Source of the DNA: Marisa cornuarietis
Lineage: Eukaryota > Mollusca > Gastropoda > Architaenioglossa > Ampullariidae
Direction of reading: 5' to 3'
DNA: 64,000 nucleotides
Assembly: GCA_004794655.1 (NCBI GenBank)
Contig: SMMW01000003.1
Coordinates: 19,796,501 to 19,860,500 of the forward strand
The notes under the pieces were generated by a model. It worked only from the letters and a program-made list of their open reading frames with translations, did not search any database and was not told the origin of the DNA. A program made the position numbers and the translations under genes. Of the stretch, positions 13,131 to 22,748 are shown in pieces (position 1 is the first letter of the stretch; every line of letters starts with the position of its first letter).

Positions 13131-13443
13131 GGATAACTGTGGAAGCTATATTTACACAATATATATCTTTTTATACATATACAAACTTACTGGAAATTTC
13201 TCTTTCCAAATCTCCATCCAACATTGCTTCCGATATTACTGGATACTGAGAGGCGTTGCGACTGACTGAATTCTATATCACCTACACATTATTTATTTAT
13301 TTATGTTTTGTGAATCACAACGTTAAGCAAACGTTTGTCAACTGAAGTTCTACTGCCACGTATATTATGTAGATCTGTAACCAAAATTATCTTTGGCGCC
13401 GATTGACTGCAACTGTGTGTGCCGAGACTGGGCTAGCCAATAC

Positions 13444-13501
13444 CAGTCGTTTTCAGTTGTCTTTCCCTTGTTGTTTCTGTTGACGCGGTGATCATCAACA
13501 T
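13444..13501 (-). CDS. TONSL: Candidate first coding exon of TONSL
   Basis: Reading from 13501 leftward gives an ATG, 19 codons ending LKTT and one extra base before a GT at 13443-13442. That phase exactly matches the exon starting at 11040, which needs one incoming base, and the join reads ERQLKTT-ELQRYKKKADQKND, resembling the basic, helical N-terminus of TONSL. A second in-frame ATG lies at 13495. The donor (GTATTG) is weak and the exon is short, so this is an inference from phase and position. It would place the TONSL start about 490 bp from the BBS10 start, head to head. Confidence 0.4.
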
Positions 13502-13994
13502 TAATATGCAAGTACTCTAAATATAATTCTATAAAGATCCTGTTAGTGTTTAACTTACGAAAAAACAGCTAAAGATTTTCTCGTGTTTTGAAGCGAAACC
13601 AGAGTGCTTAATGTGCATATGTTGATATAGGGATAAGTAAAACCCTTTTTTAAAATTTATGATTTATTTTGCTGTTCTGTATTTCCCAGTGTCTTTACCG
13701 GAAACTTTTTTTTAGGTCGAAAGTGTTGGGTGTCCGTGTTTGCAAATTGCATCTATAAAAACGCATGCACAACGTTAATGATTTACTTGTGTGAGCAACA
13801 AACAAATTATTTGCTCTAATAGCTGCATGAGTATGCTATGTATACTTTGGTATGTAACTTTATTCTTTTAATATTATCTGACAAAATACCAAACTTACTT
13901 TCACAAGCATCGTGAATTTTAACAATGCTTTTATTATTAATCTAAATTTCAGATAAATGGACAGATCATGACTTAAAACCATAAAAGTGCAGTG
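13502..13994. promoter_or_regulatory. Probable shared promoter region between TONSL and BBS10
   Basis: About 490 bp separate the candidate TONSL start (minus) from the BBS10 start (plus). The right part has a plausible 3' splice site (TCTAAATTTCAG, ending at 13952) upstream of the BBS10 ATG, suggesting a spliced 5'UTR. The stretch 13380-13500 is less AT-rich than its surroundings. No clear TATA box could be assigned. Promoter function is inferred from gene geometry. Confidence 0.4.
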
Positions 13995-15743
13995 ATGGAT
14001 TGTCAAGGCAAATGCATGAGGTACATATCTTTAAAAGAACTGCTCCTTATAAGTGACACAATGTGCAGATTAGTATCAGGAATGCTCGGACCGACAGGAA
14101 ATCAAACACTTCTATCCACAGCCACTGGAAAAGCTATTGCATCAAGAGATGGTTTAAAAGTCTTGTCTGCTGTGTGTCTGAATCACCCTGTTGCAAAATG
14201 TATTCTCAGCACAATGAAAAACTATCACGTACTTACTGGAGATGGATCCAAGAGCTTTTTAGTATATTTGCAAGCAGTTCTGAAAACTGTTGAGAAACTG
14301 GCATCTACATCAGAGGCATATATTTGTAAAAGAAATTCTGAATCCCCATATTTTAGAATTAGTTTGTCCCAGAAACTCCATTATTTTTTGTTAGAGGAGT
14401 TCCCTTATTTTTCATCAGTGATGCTTGAAAAATGCACTCAAGTTTGTACAGAAATGGCTGATTTTTGTACCAAAATAAGAATTATTTTTACAACATTATT
14501 AAACACTACATTGCCTGGCTATGCAGCTGAGCTTTTAGCGGAAATGTTGTGCAGTTTCTTAGATGTTGAAAGATTCTTCACTTGGGATCAAGATCAAATT
14601 CACAAATGTCTTTCACAGGTGTTAGATTTTTTAGATTCTTATCATGTCAAGATCTCCGGTTACCCATATGAGAAATCAGAGATCTGTTCTGGAGTTTTGC
14701 TAGAGCATGAGTTTGTAGTGCCATTGCCTGACTTGAGAAACACAGAGAAAAATTTGCATGTGATCATGATATCTTGCCTAATAGAGGATGACAGTTGTGA
14801 CACAGTCAGTCCCTCTCATAAACTTGTTATGGAAAAGTGTTTCTTACAAAAAAGAACAAAGATTTTGAGGTTTGTAGAGGCTCTTAAAGCTGCTGGCATT
14901 GATGTTATTTTATTATCTGAATGCTGTCCACTTTATTTTCAAGGCATATGCCGTGATCATTTACTTTCGGTGGTGCAGAATGTGGACAAAGATAAGATGA
15001 ATTTGATTCAACATTTAACTGGTGCAGTTCCATTATATAACCTTAGTGAAGAGCTTATGAATAATGGAACGTTTGTAGCAGATGTATGTAAAAGAATGAA
15101 AGTTGGCAGTAAGTCATTTATTCTTGTTATGCCATCAAAGATGGAAGTGCCATGCAGTCTGGCAAAACAGATGATATTGTGCGCACCAACAAATAGTATG
15201 TGTGACCAGGTCTGTGATTCTTTAAAAAAGGCAATTCTTTCTTTGAGGATGTGCCTTTGTTTTCAGAGATATATTTCATCATCTCTAACTGTATGTAAGT
15301 CATCATCAAAGACTCTGACTGTAAACAAACCTGTTAAAGATGTGATTCATGTAATTTGTGCTGTGGGTCCAGGTGGATGTTTTGAAGCTTTACTTTGGAA
15401 TGTCATACAAGAACAGTACAAGTCTGGTGAAAAATCCCTTTGCAGAGAGGTGAATTTGATTCTTCAAGAAATGTTGTTATCAGTTCCTCAAAGACTGTGC
15501 ACTAATAATTCTCCATCCTATTTTCAAGGTCAACATGATTTTTTGTGCAAGTGGTCGGCAATGGTGCAAGGAGCAAGCACAGGGTTAGCCCTGGGCTTCA
15601 ACTGTAGTGCTGATATTACAGATATGAGGATGGCTGGGGTTTTGGAACCCCTACCCAGCAAGCTGTTGTTGGTTTCTTGTGTAATTCAGCTGGTACAGCA
15701 GTTGCTCCGACTTGATGCTGTTGTTAGTGTTAAAAAATCTTAA
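13995..15743 (+). CDS. BBS10: Bardet-Biedl syndrome 10-like chaperonin protein
   Basis: BBS10 is a diverged group II chaperonin (TCP-1/Cpn60) relative that, with MKKS/BBS6, BBS12 and CCT, assembles the BBSome needed for ciliary membrane traffic (known for the family). The single-exon frame encodes 582 residues from the ATG at 13995; the codon upstream is GTG, so no earlier ATG start is used. Family marks are GPTGNQTLL near residues 32-40, ATGKAIASRDG (43-53), NHPVAKCIL (63-71) and TGDGSKSFLVYL (81-92), where GDGS replaces the chaperonin GDGT nucleotide-loop motif. The C-terminus (LVQQLLRLDAVVSVKK) matches the end of vertebrate BBS10. It is about 140 residues shorter than the human protein, mainly in the variable middle. 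The single coding exon fits a gene with few introns. It is divergent from the TONSL promoter. Confidence 0.88.
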   Translation: MDCQGKCMRYISLKELLLISDTMCRLVSGMLGPTGNQTLLSTATGKAIASRDGLKVLSAVCLNHPVAKCILSTMKNYHVLTGDGSKSFLVYLQAVLKTVEKLASTSEAYICKRNSESPYFRISLSQKLHYFLLEEFPYFSSVMLEKCTQVCTEMADFCTKIRIIFTTLLNTTLPGYAAELLAEMLCSFLDVERFFTWDQDQIHKCLSQVLDFLDSYHVKISGYPYEKSEICSGVLLEHEFVVPLPDLRNTEKNLHVIMISCLIEDDSCDTVSPSHKLVMEKCFLQKRTKILRFVEALKAAGIDVILLSECCPLYFQGICRDHLLSVVQNVDKDKMNLIQHLTGAVPLYNLSEELMNNGTFVADVCKRMKVGSKSFILVMPSKMEVPCSLAKQMILCAPTNSMCDQVCDSLKKAILSLRMCLCFQRYISSSLTVCKSSSKTLTVNKPVKDVIHVICAVGPGGCFEALLWNVIQEQYKSGEKSLCREVNLILQEMLLSVPQRLCTNNSPSYFQGQHDFLCKWSAMVQGASTGLALGFNCSADITDMRMAGVLEPLPSKLLLVSCVIQLVQQLLRLDAVVSVKKS

Positions 15744-15934
15744 TATGTACTTAATATCAGGTGGCCACCTTTTTCATTCTTTCATGTTACTGCATTTGTG
15801 GACCACATTGTGGATACTTTTAAGCATCAATTCCAGCTGCACTGGCTGTTGGAAATAGTGTGTTGTTCATGCTGTGTAAACAGATTTGTAAGATCTAAAG
15901 GTGAATGTCACTTTAATAGCTTGACTTAATTGTT

Positions 15935-15940
15935 AATAAA
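15935..15940 (+). terminator. BBS10 polyadenylation signal
   Basis: AATAAA lies about 190 bp after the BBS10 stop codon and is followed by T-rich sequence (TTTTCTCCTTCTTGTG) that could be the downstream element. It is the first canonical hexamer after the stop. Confidence 0.65.
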
Positions 15941-16189
15941 CACACTTCCTCAGAAGACTGATTTTCTCCTTCTTGTGTTCAATGTCGGGCATTGCTCTTA
16001 ATATAAAATCTTAAAAAGATGACAATATGTGTAATGATGACTGCATCAATTACATGTCAACAGTGGTAATCTAGGTGATACCATTCTGTATTGTTATACA
16101 ACTAGTATGATCTGAAATGCTTTCATTTGAAAATACCTACCATAACTCTTTGTTTTTGACGATAATAATTATGTAGGGGGATTAGTTTT

Positions 16190-16386
16190 TCATGTCAAGT
16201 TAACAATTTGTACATTGTGCCTGTCCCAGAAACCCAATGACTTCAGAGTTTCATTAACAGTCTTCTCAGATCCTGTTGTCACCTGTACATGTTTCCACTC
16301 AAGGGTGCTGTTTGTCTCCACTACTGTTGTACTATATCCAAACAGGAACGATCTTTTCTCCCTTGTTAATATCTGTTCTGGGATCA
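16190..16386 (-). CDS. Orphan terminal coding exon, unidentified protein
   Basis: On the minus strand a 3' splice site (TTGGTTCCAG) is followed at 16386 by an open frame of 65 codons ending in TGA at 16190-16192. Residues include PEQILTREKRSFLFGYSTT, LEWKHVQVTTGSEKTVN and GFWDRHNVQIVNLT. The amino-acid mix and absence of low complexity look like a real C-terminal exon, but I do not recognise the family. No convincing upstream exon was found between 16.4 and 18.2 kb, and the frame is also open for some distance upstream of the splice site. It may be the last exon of a gene that starts near 18.2 kb opposite TP53INP, or a pseudogene remnant. Confidence 0.35.
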
Positions 16387-16629
16387 CTGGAACCAAGCAG
16401 AGGGACTTAGCAGTCTTAAGCAATCAGCAAATCCTTAGTAAACATCCCGTATCCTTCCTATTCCTGATCATGTGTTGACATGCGCAAGTTCTCACTCTTG
16501 CAAGGTGCATGCTGCAGATATGTGATGCCTGTATATAGAACAAACTGTCACGGCAACTCATTTATTCTACATCCCATACACTTCATCAGTTCTAATGGCC
16601 GTGATGTGTTAGCATGAGGTGACCTAATG

Positions 16630-16890
16630 CAATTCAACAACTGTGCCTACTGTTGCTGTATATATCTATATAGAGAGAAAGAACTTTAACCAACCATGTT
16701 GACTGAGAAAGAACTGTGTGTATAGTTGCTGCACATACATATATTTTGTGTCTACTGTTGCTGTATGTCTCTATATAAAGAATTTGTTCACTGTTATCAA
16801 CATGTATATGTAGTCATCTGTATATTGCTAGCACATGAGCACCTATAAATCTTACCTGTAATTGCCCTTGCAGATTAATAAAGTTGTAGG
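16630..16890 (+). repeat. Interspersed repeat with TTAATAAAGT 3' end (copy 1)
   Basis: TA/TG-rich sequence with CTACTGTTGCTG, CAACATGTATATGTA and ATATTGCTAG ends in AATTGCCCTTGCAGATTAATAAAGT. The same string order recurs at 50090-50232. An ending of the form TTGCCC..GGATTAATAAAGT is common at the 3' ends of animal non-LTR elements and their SINEs, so both are probably truncated copies of one family. CTACTGTTGCTGTAT is repeated within this copy. Confidence 0.6.
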
Positions 16891-16899
16891 TTATTAGTG

Positions 16900-18190
16900 C
16901 CCTCCAATTGTTTTTTTTTTTACTTTATTTATCCTTTTTTGCATTTATTATGTGGCTTCCACATAACGGAGAGAATGTATACAACTGCCATTTATTATTA
17001 CTCAAGCAGTGTTTTTCGTGACAAATGATTAATTTATAATGAATAATTTTTTAACAGGGAGTAGGAAAAAATGGTTGGGTATTGAGTCTAACAACACTTC
17101 AACAAGACCCAAATGACATCCCCTTCAAAAATAACCCTGTGATAACAAAAGAAGGTTAAACAATATTTGTCCAGTCAGTCCTACTTTTTTTTAACATAAA
17201 AGTGTTGGTCAGACAGTGTACGTAAGGCCAAAGGTAAAAATACACCTGATCCTAGACTGTGCAGACCATCATGTCATCTCTAAGTGATATCTCCAACTGT
17301 ACACCAAGTGAATGTGAGATAGCTCAACTGCAGAACAACGGTAATTAAGCTCAACACTCTTCCAGCTAGAAAGGTTGCACAAACATACTGATCTCCAGCA
17401 AGCTCAATCTGAATGCAATTCGTGTTATGTAAAATTGCATTTGTTGTCATATTACAACTGTTTTGGTTCTTCTTAAATATGTTCTTCAGTATAATTGCTG
17501 ACTGGGTGTCTGTGGTTGCGTGGGCTGCTCAACCGGCCTTCATCAACACTTATAGTCACTGCAGAGCAGGATTATCACCTCTCACAATGAAATGTAGCCA
17601 AAGCTGACAATTAGATACATGGATGACCTGGACTATATATATATATAGTCTGCAACATATATAATACGTACGACTTATTATGTGTCTTATTTATTCCCCA
17701 AGTAGAAGAAATATAAAAATGCACATAATTAAAACTGGTCCACCTTCGTGTGTGCTAAAAAAAAAAATGGTGTGCTCATTCCGAGTTTGCTTAGGTTGCA
17801 AACATAGCATGAATTGTTAATATATATGCTATTTATAGACGCTGATGCAAGATTGCCAACAAAGCGGTACATCAGTGACAAAAATGTTTCACCGTGCTTT
17901 GCCAGCCATCGAGTTCAACTGACTAAAGAAACTCCCGCTCGGCCGCCCATTGACCTACTTACCGATGTACCGATATTTAAGTTTGTGTACATTCGGCAGT
18001 CAGGCCCTGTTCACGTGATATAAACATTACCATGCGCCTTGCTCTCCTTAAAAGGCAATGTCATCTCATAAATATTAAGTGACTTCTAAGTAAAGCTGAA
18101 AATGCTGGCTGCAGCCAATGAGCGGAGGGCAAAGTGATACGTAAACAAAGATGACGCTTAGCTGCCACTGGCGACTGGCGTGCTGGGGTC
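16900..18190. other. Intergenic stretch without a recognised gene
   Basis: AT-rich. It contains a TA tract (17632-17650) and unassigned sequence. A plus-strand frame at 17838-18023 (RLPTKRYISDKN, PPIDLLTDVPIF) has no clear start, splice or homology. The last 200 bp rise in GC towards the TP53INP promoter. Confidence 0.5.
18011..18018. promoter_or_regulatory. TCACGTGA palindromic E-box upstream of TP53INP
   Basis: The octamer TCACGTGA is the core of the CLEAR/M-box site bound by TFEB/MITF-type bHLH-ZIP factors. It lies about 280 bp upstream of the presumed 5'UTR splice donor of the TP53INP homologue, an autophagy gene. Presence is directly visible; function is inferred. Confidence 0.35.
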
Positions 18191-18296
18191 GCCATCAGCT
18201 GTTCAAGCTACGCTCATAGTTTACTCTTGCGACCGTCCCAAACTGGGTCGCTTCTTCTGGATTAGAAAGAAGACTCTGCAGCAAATTTTAGTAAAG
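18190..18296 (+). other. Probable 5'UTR exon of the TP53INP homologue
   Basis: A GC-richer stretch (GCGTGCTGGGGTCGCCATCAG and onward) ends at 18296 in a strong donor (AAAG then GTAAGT). The next matching acceptor, TTCTAGTTTCAG, ends at 19902, 19 bp before the TP53INP start codon. The transcription start is not visible; 18190 is an approximate left limit. Confidence 0.45.
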
Positions 18297-19902
18297 GTAA
18301 GTGCTGCGAGTATGTTGATGGAGACAAGTTGGAGTAAAGTGAAGCAGTAGCGAGAATAGTAATAAATGATGCGAAATGGAGGGTCGTCAAAGAGAAAGAC
18401 AATGTCGATCGCTTCACTCATGCATCATCGTCTAGAGCAGTGGAAACTAGTTATGGTATGTTCAAATAAATTGCAGAATAGCGTAACTCAAGCAGATCGA
18501 CTATGGTGTGTAAAGAGATTCTTTACCATTCAGTATCGAAAAGAGCGATCGTACTAATAAAGAAATGGGTCAGAGGAAGGGCAACTGGAAAGCTGAGGTC
18601 AGCTGTTCAGGAGGTGGGAAACCAAAACAAAACCATGAAAATCGAGCAAGAACAGTCATTTATGCTAACGTAAATTCTCTAGTGTCAAACTGGAGAAAGT
18701 TATTTTAAGGAACGCAATTATAAAACAATGAAATTAAGTCTTGTTCTCTGTGCGCCAGTTACATATATTGGATTACAGTGTTAAAAATCAAGTTTAATCT
18801 CTATAGTCATGCAGTATGTATGAATAACATTAATTTTTCTGCAGCATTAGTCAGTCATGATTATACACTAAAATTTACCTAGCATTGAATCCGAATGTGA
18901 GCTGTATTGAAATCGGTTTTCTTGGCTCCTTTATCATATTTCTTACTACAAGAATTCTGCTATTTTTCAGTGATTTTAAAACTAACCCCATACACTGTAC
19001 AGCGCATTGAGTCGACTCTGGAGTTGAAAATTGCGCTATATAAATCTGCTTTAATAATAATAATAATAAAAATAATAATAATTTCAAAGAGTTGAAGGCC
19101 AAAGAGTTCAGCTTATACATGCATCAAGCATTATTTTTTCAACATCAGATATCAGCCAGCCGGTTTTTGTGATGCTTTGTTTGAATATGGTCATATACAT
19201 GTAATTTGGAGGCTGTAAAGTGCATTGGAAACCACTAAGTAGGATTAGATCTGCTACATTGTGTTATTATTTTTTGTTTTACATTAACTGTTATGCTATA
19301 TTTTTATCAAGCACATATATATGCTTCACTTAAAGTTAGAACACTGAATGCAACAGGTTATAGATTTCTATCCAGTATTTAGGCCATCATATTTTACACA
19401 TTCAATTCAGCAAAAATGATGAAAAAGAGGTGAAAGAAGGTTGAACCCAGCTTCTACCTGACAAAATATGTTGCCTCTTATAATTTTGGATGCTTTTTGA
19501 TTCCAGAAATGCCTTGCTTTTGAAAAAAAGCTGTCATTTGATGCTGTCAACAGTTGCAACTAGCCCTTTAGTTTTGTGCAAAAACAACAAAGGTAGCTTA
19601 TTTAGCCTGGATCTGTTCTATATGTCAGTTATATTTTAGATTGTACTTTCTGTGCCTGGAGATAGTAAAGACAGTACAAGTATCACAAAATGAAGCAAAG
19701 AAGCATGTAAGAATGTGTATTTGGTTACTGATAAAAAAGAATTTCATGGCATTACTTTGATTCATTCTGCTTGGGGTAAACAACTACACTGTTGCTGCTA
19801 TATTCATAAGTATTTTGACAAGGTAGGCTTCTTAAAAATGTGACTTCTGTTAGGTATCTACTTCAGGTGCCTCTTCTTAGTTTTAACTGTTTCTAGTTTC
19901 AG
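18297..19902 (+). other. First intron of the TP53INP homologue
   Basis: AT-rich intron with an ATA/ATT trinucleotide run (19050-19081) inside a fragment reading GCGCATTGAGTCGACTCTGG and GCGCTATATAAATCTGC. That wording is typical of L2-like LINE 3' tails, so a small fragment is probable at 19000-19085. Nothing else is recognised. Confidence 0.4.
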
Positions 19903-19921
19903 ATAACAAGGCCTTACCAGT

Positions 19922-22748
19922 ATGCTTAGTGGAGTAGCCAGTTTACTGTTTGGCAGCAATGGAGACAGACCATCAGCCGATAATCCTCAGGAAAAACTTG
20001 ATCTCATTACAAATGATACAGAACAAGGGTGGGTCCTAGTGGATCTGCCAGATACAGGTAAGTCACAAAGAGGTATGATCCAAATGTCTTTATCAGAACA
20101 TATCTGATATTTAGCATGAAGTATACAAAACAATTTGACATATCAAACACGTTTAAAGACTTTGATATAGCTAAAGAGAAATAGATTTTTCTTTATACAA
20201 ATGAATGGAATTTATTATGTAAATACCTGTCACTAATGGCAATAGTTTGATGAAGTATAAAATATGGATACCGGATATAAGTTGATAAAACTGTCCTATT
20301 CTTATTAAAGCTTGCAAGTTTGAAAAATTTTAAAGCAGTTGACAAAGAAATTGGTGCCTCGATCAGGTTCTTGCTTTGCAGGTTTTTTTTGTGTGCTTTA
20401 AGCAGTGATTGATTTTAACGATATGTACGTAAAAAGGTATTGCTAGAAAGTGATTAAATCAGGTTATGTGGATTTAGTTATCTTGCCTATTTTGATAACT
20501 TTATAGCTTACTTTTAACAATATACTTCACTCATTTAAAATTGCTGAGTAGTTCAGGTCTTATGTTTGTCTTTTTTGTCCCTTTCTCCCAACATGAGATT
20601 TTTGACAGTAGTGTTCATTGTATGAAATAAAAGTCTACCATTACATGTTGCCCAGTGCACTGTATGCCTTGAATAATCCGTTTGACAAACATTAAAAACT
20701 AAGAATAGGCTCCCATTGTTTGGCATGTCAATACCAGTCCAGTGATAGTTGTGATGGCTAGTCCTTGTGGATGACTTAAAAAATCCCATTCTAAACATCA
20801 CTTTGCCATTGTAACACTCATTTGGATAAAACCCCAAGCTAAATAAGGAATTTCCTTAATGCAAACATATTATCTAGATATAGGTGTGTATAGCTACCAG
20901 TCAATGTCAGGATTATATAGTTCTCATATAATGAGCTCTTTAAATGGTGGAAACGTGACAATTTCTTTGATGCCAGAAATGGATGCTAACATCTCACAGG
21001 TTTAGACAGCATGACAAATTTGTACAGGTGTGAACTGGCTTCTTTTCTTAGAACAAAGGTGATAAAAAAATGCTGTTTTCAGACCCAAAATATTAACTGC
21101 TTATGTTTCAGTGGTCTTATCATTTCCATGGTTCCCGGTCGTTTCGACTAGGGTCGTTTTGACTAGGGTCAGTTCGATTAAGGTCGGTTCAACTAAGCCG
21201 TTTTGTCTAACGGTTGAGTCATCTATAGGACGCATGAAATGCTATAGGATGCATGAAATGGAAAAAAATTGAAGTGACTTAAATGTTAATAAACAATTTA
21301 AATGTATCATGTAAATAGTGCTAGTCGTCGCGTTATGCAATCGGGGTCCACACGTTCCACTCTTGCATGCACGCTCTCAACCACACAGACTCAACAAACA
21401 CTCAAATGCCCGATGCCAGCGACGCATCCAACCATCCCTAAGTTTAAAAATTGACGCGCACACGTGGGAACAGCAAAAAACACCGACCGTTAGACGAAAC
21501 GACTTAGTCGAACTGACCCTAGTCGAAACGACCGTTAGTCGAACTGACCCTAGTCGAGTCGACCGGTTACCATTTCCATTCTTAAAATGTGTTTCAGTAA
21601 GAAAGCAAATATCATCCTATCTACAGAGTGAAATGTTGAAATTTATTTCTACAGCCTATTGAGAAGACCACTCAGGCAGGAATTGTGGGTTGTGGTTTTG
21701 GAGATATAAATTGAGCACTGCATGTCTGCCTCTAACTAGGGAATAAGAAGATATGATGGCTTTCATTCTTTCAAAGGCAGTTTTATGGGTATATACATGC
21801 TTTTACCCTCCCTTCACCCAACAGACAGAAAAATGAACATCAATTGGAAACCAAAAGAGGTATAGAGCATATAAAAGAAACTTCCTATTCTTATTTTTAA
21901 AGTTGTGTGTGCACACACACACACACACGCACAGAGCAGTTGAGTCTCAAGTTCATTCATATCCCGTTATGTCTGCAGAGTCTTCTACTTCTAGTGGTAG
22001 ACTGCAGCCTCAGGGAGAGCAACAACAGCCAGTGACAGCTGAGCCTAAGCATGCAGCACAGCAGCAAGGGGACTATACTTGTGTCCCAACATCCACTTCA
22101 CCCCTGTCTCTATCTTATATCCAGTCAGTACCGCAGCTAGTGCAAGCATGTAGTAGTGGAGTGGTGGATCAAGATGTCACTCCCCATTGTCCTGTGCTTG
22201 AAGATCCACACTCTGGTCGTTGCTCTCCTTTTGATGATGGCTCTGCTGGTCAGAGCCATGAAACACTATTTATTCATATCTTATGTGAGAGCTGGATTTT
22301 AACACCGCCACCTTGTTTTACAGCATCAGGCAGCATAAGACAGCTGGAAGAGAGCCCTTTGGAGAACTTGCTTATTGAGCATCCCTCCATGTCTGTCTAC
22401 AATATTCAAGGCACTTGGTTAGAACCCAGAGAGGAGGTGACAGAGGCAGCCACTGCAGTGACTGAAATTGGAAACAGCGCTCATTCTGCACAGCAGCTGC
22501 AGCAGCAACATGCCACTGCACGACCATTGTTTCGTCAGACTGCCTGTATTAGAGGCTTAATCAAGAGTGAGCATATAAGCCAGCGTCAGCAAAAGGCAGC
22601 CATAGGTAAGGTTCTGCAGAGAAAATGCACAGAACGTAGCAACAAAGCTTTTCATGTCAGGGGATGCATGAAGCAGGGTTCTTGTCTAAACCGCAGACTA
22701 AGATCATCTGGTTTTAAGAATGGCTGTCACAGACAACGAAACCATTAA
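19922..22748 (+). CDS. TP53INP: Tumor protein p53-inducible nuclear protein (TP53INP1/2, DOR) homologue
   Basis: TP53INP1/2 shuttle between nucleus and autophagosomes, bind LC3/GABARAP and act as transcriptional cofactors (family knowledge). Exon 19922-20057 opens with ATG and includes GWVLVDLPD, in which W37-V40 fits the LC3-interaction core W-x-x-L/V and matches EWILVDF of the vertebrate protein. After a phase-1 intron, exon 2 (from 21937 or 21940 to the stop at 22748) contains the family signature ESWILTPPPCFTA followed by SPLENLLIEHPSMSVY, nearly identical to vertebrate TP53INP. A Q/R-rich tail ends FKNGCHRQRNH. The predicted length is about 315 residues, longer than the vertebrate proteins (about 220-240) because of a Ser/Gln-rich insert. 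Only acceptors at 21937/21940 keep the frame. A GTAAGG inside exon 2 (22605) could be a cryptic donor. A foldback MITE occupies the intron. Confidence 0.9.
21130..21571. mobile_element. Foldback MITE with subterminal ~15-bp repeats, 8-bp TSD
   Basis: Termini GGTTCCCGGTCG and CGACCGGTTACC are inverted. Next to each lie four to six degenerate units of about 15 bp of the form CGACC-N-TAGTCGAA in opposite orientations. The direct flanks are ATTTCCAT at 21122-21129 and 21572-21579, a perfect 8-bp target duplication. The core (21240-21470) holds CTATAGGACGCATGAAATG and a stretch around GTTCCACTCTTGCATGCACG. The core recurs, with matching order, at the right end of the larger copy at 44914-47153 on the other strand. 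It has no ORF of transposase type and must be mobilised in trans. An 8-bp duplication points to hAT or another 8-bp superfamily; the termini do not fit the usual CAGRG hAT start. Confidence 0.8.

Noticed and set aside
17814..18023. Plus-strand frame RLPTKRYISDKN, PPIDLLTDVPIF
   Set aside because: No start, splice or family support, although the composition is not obviously random; left as unassigned intergenic sequence.
21903..21936. TP53INP exon 2 beginning at the AAAG acceptor before the CA repeat
   Set aside because: Joining there to the phase-1 donor at 20057 shifts the frame and meets a stop; only 21937 or 21940 preserves the conserved motifs.
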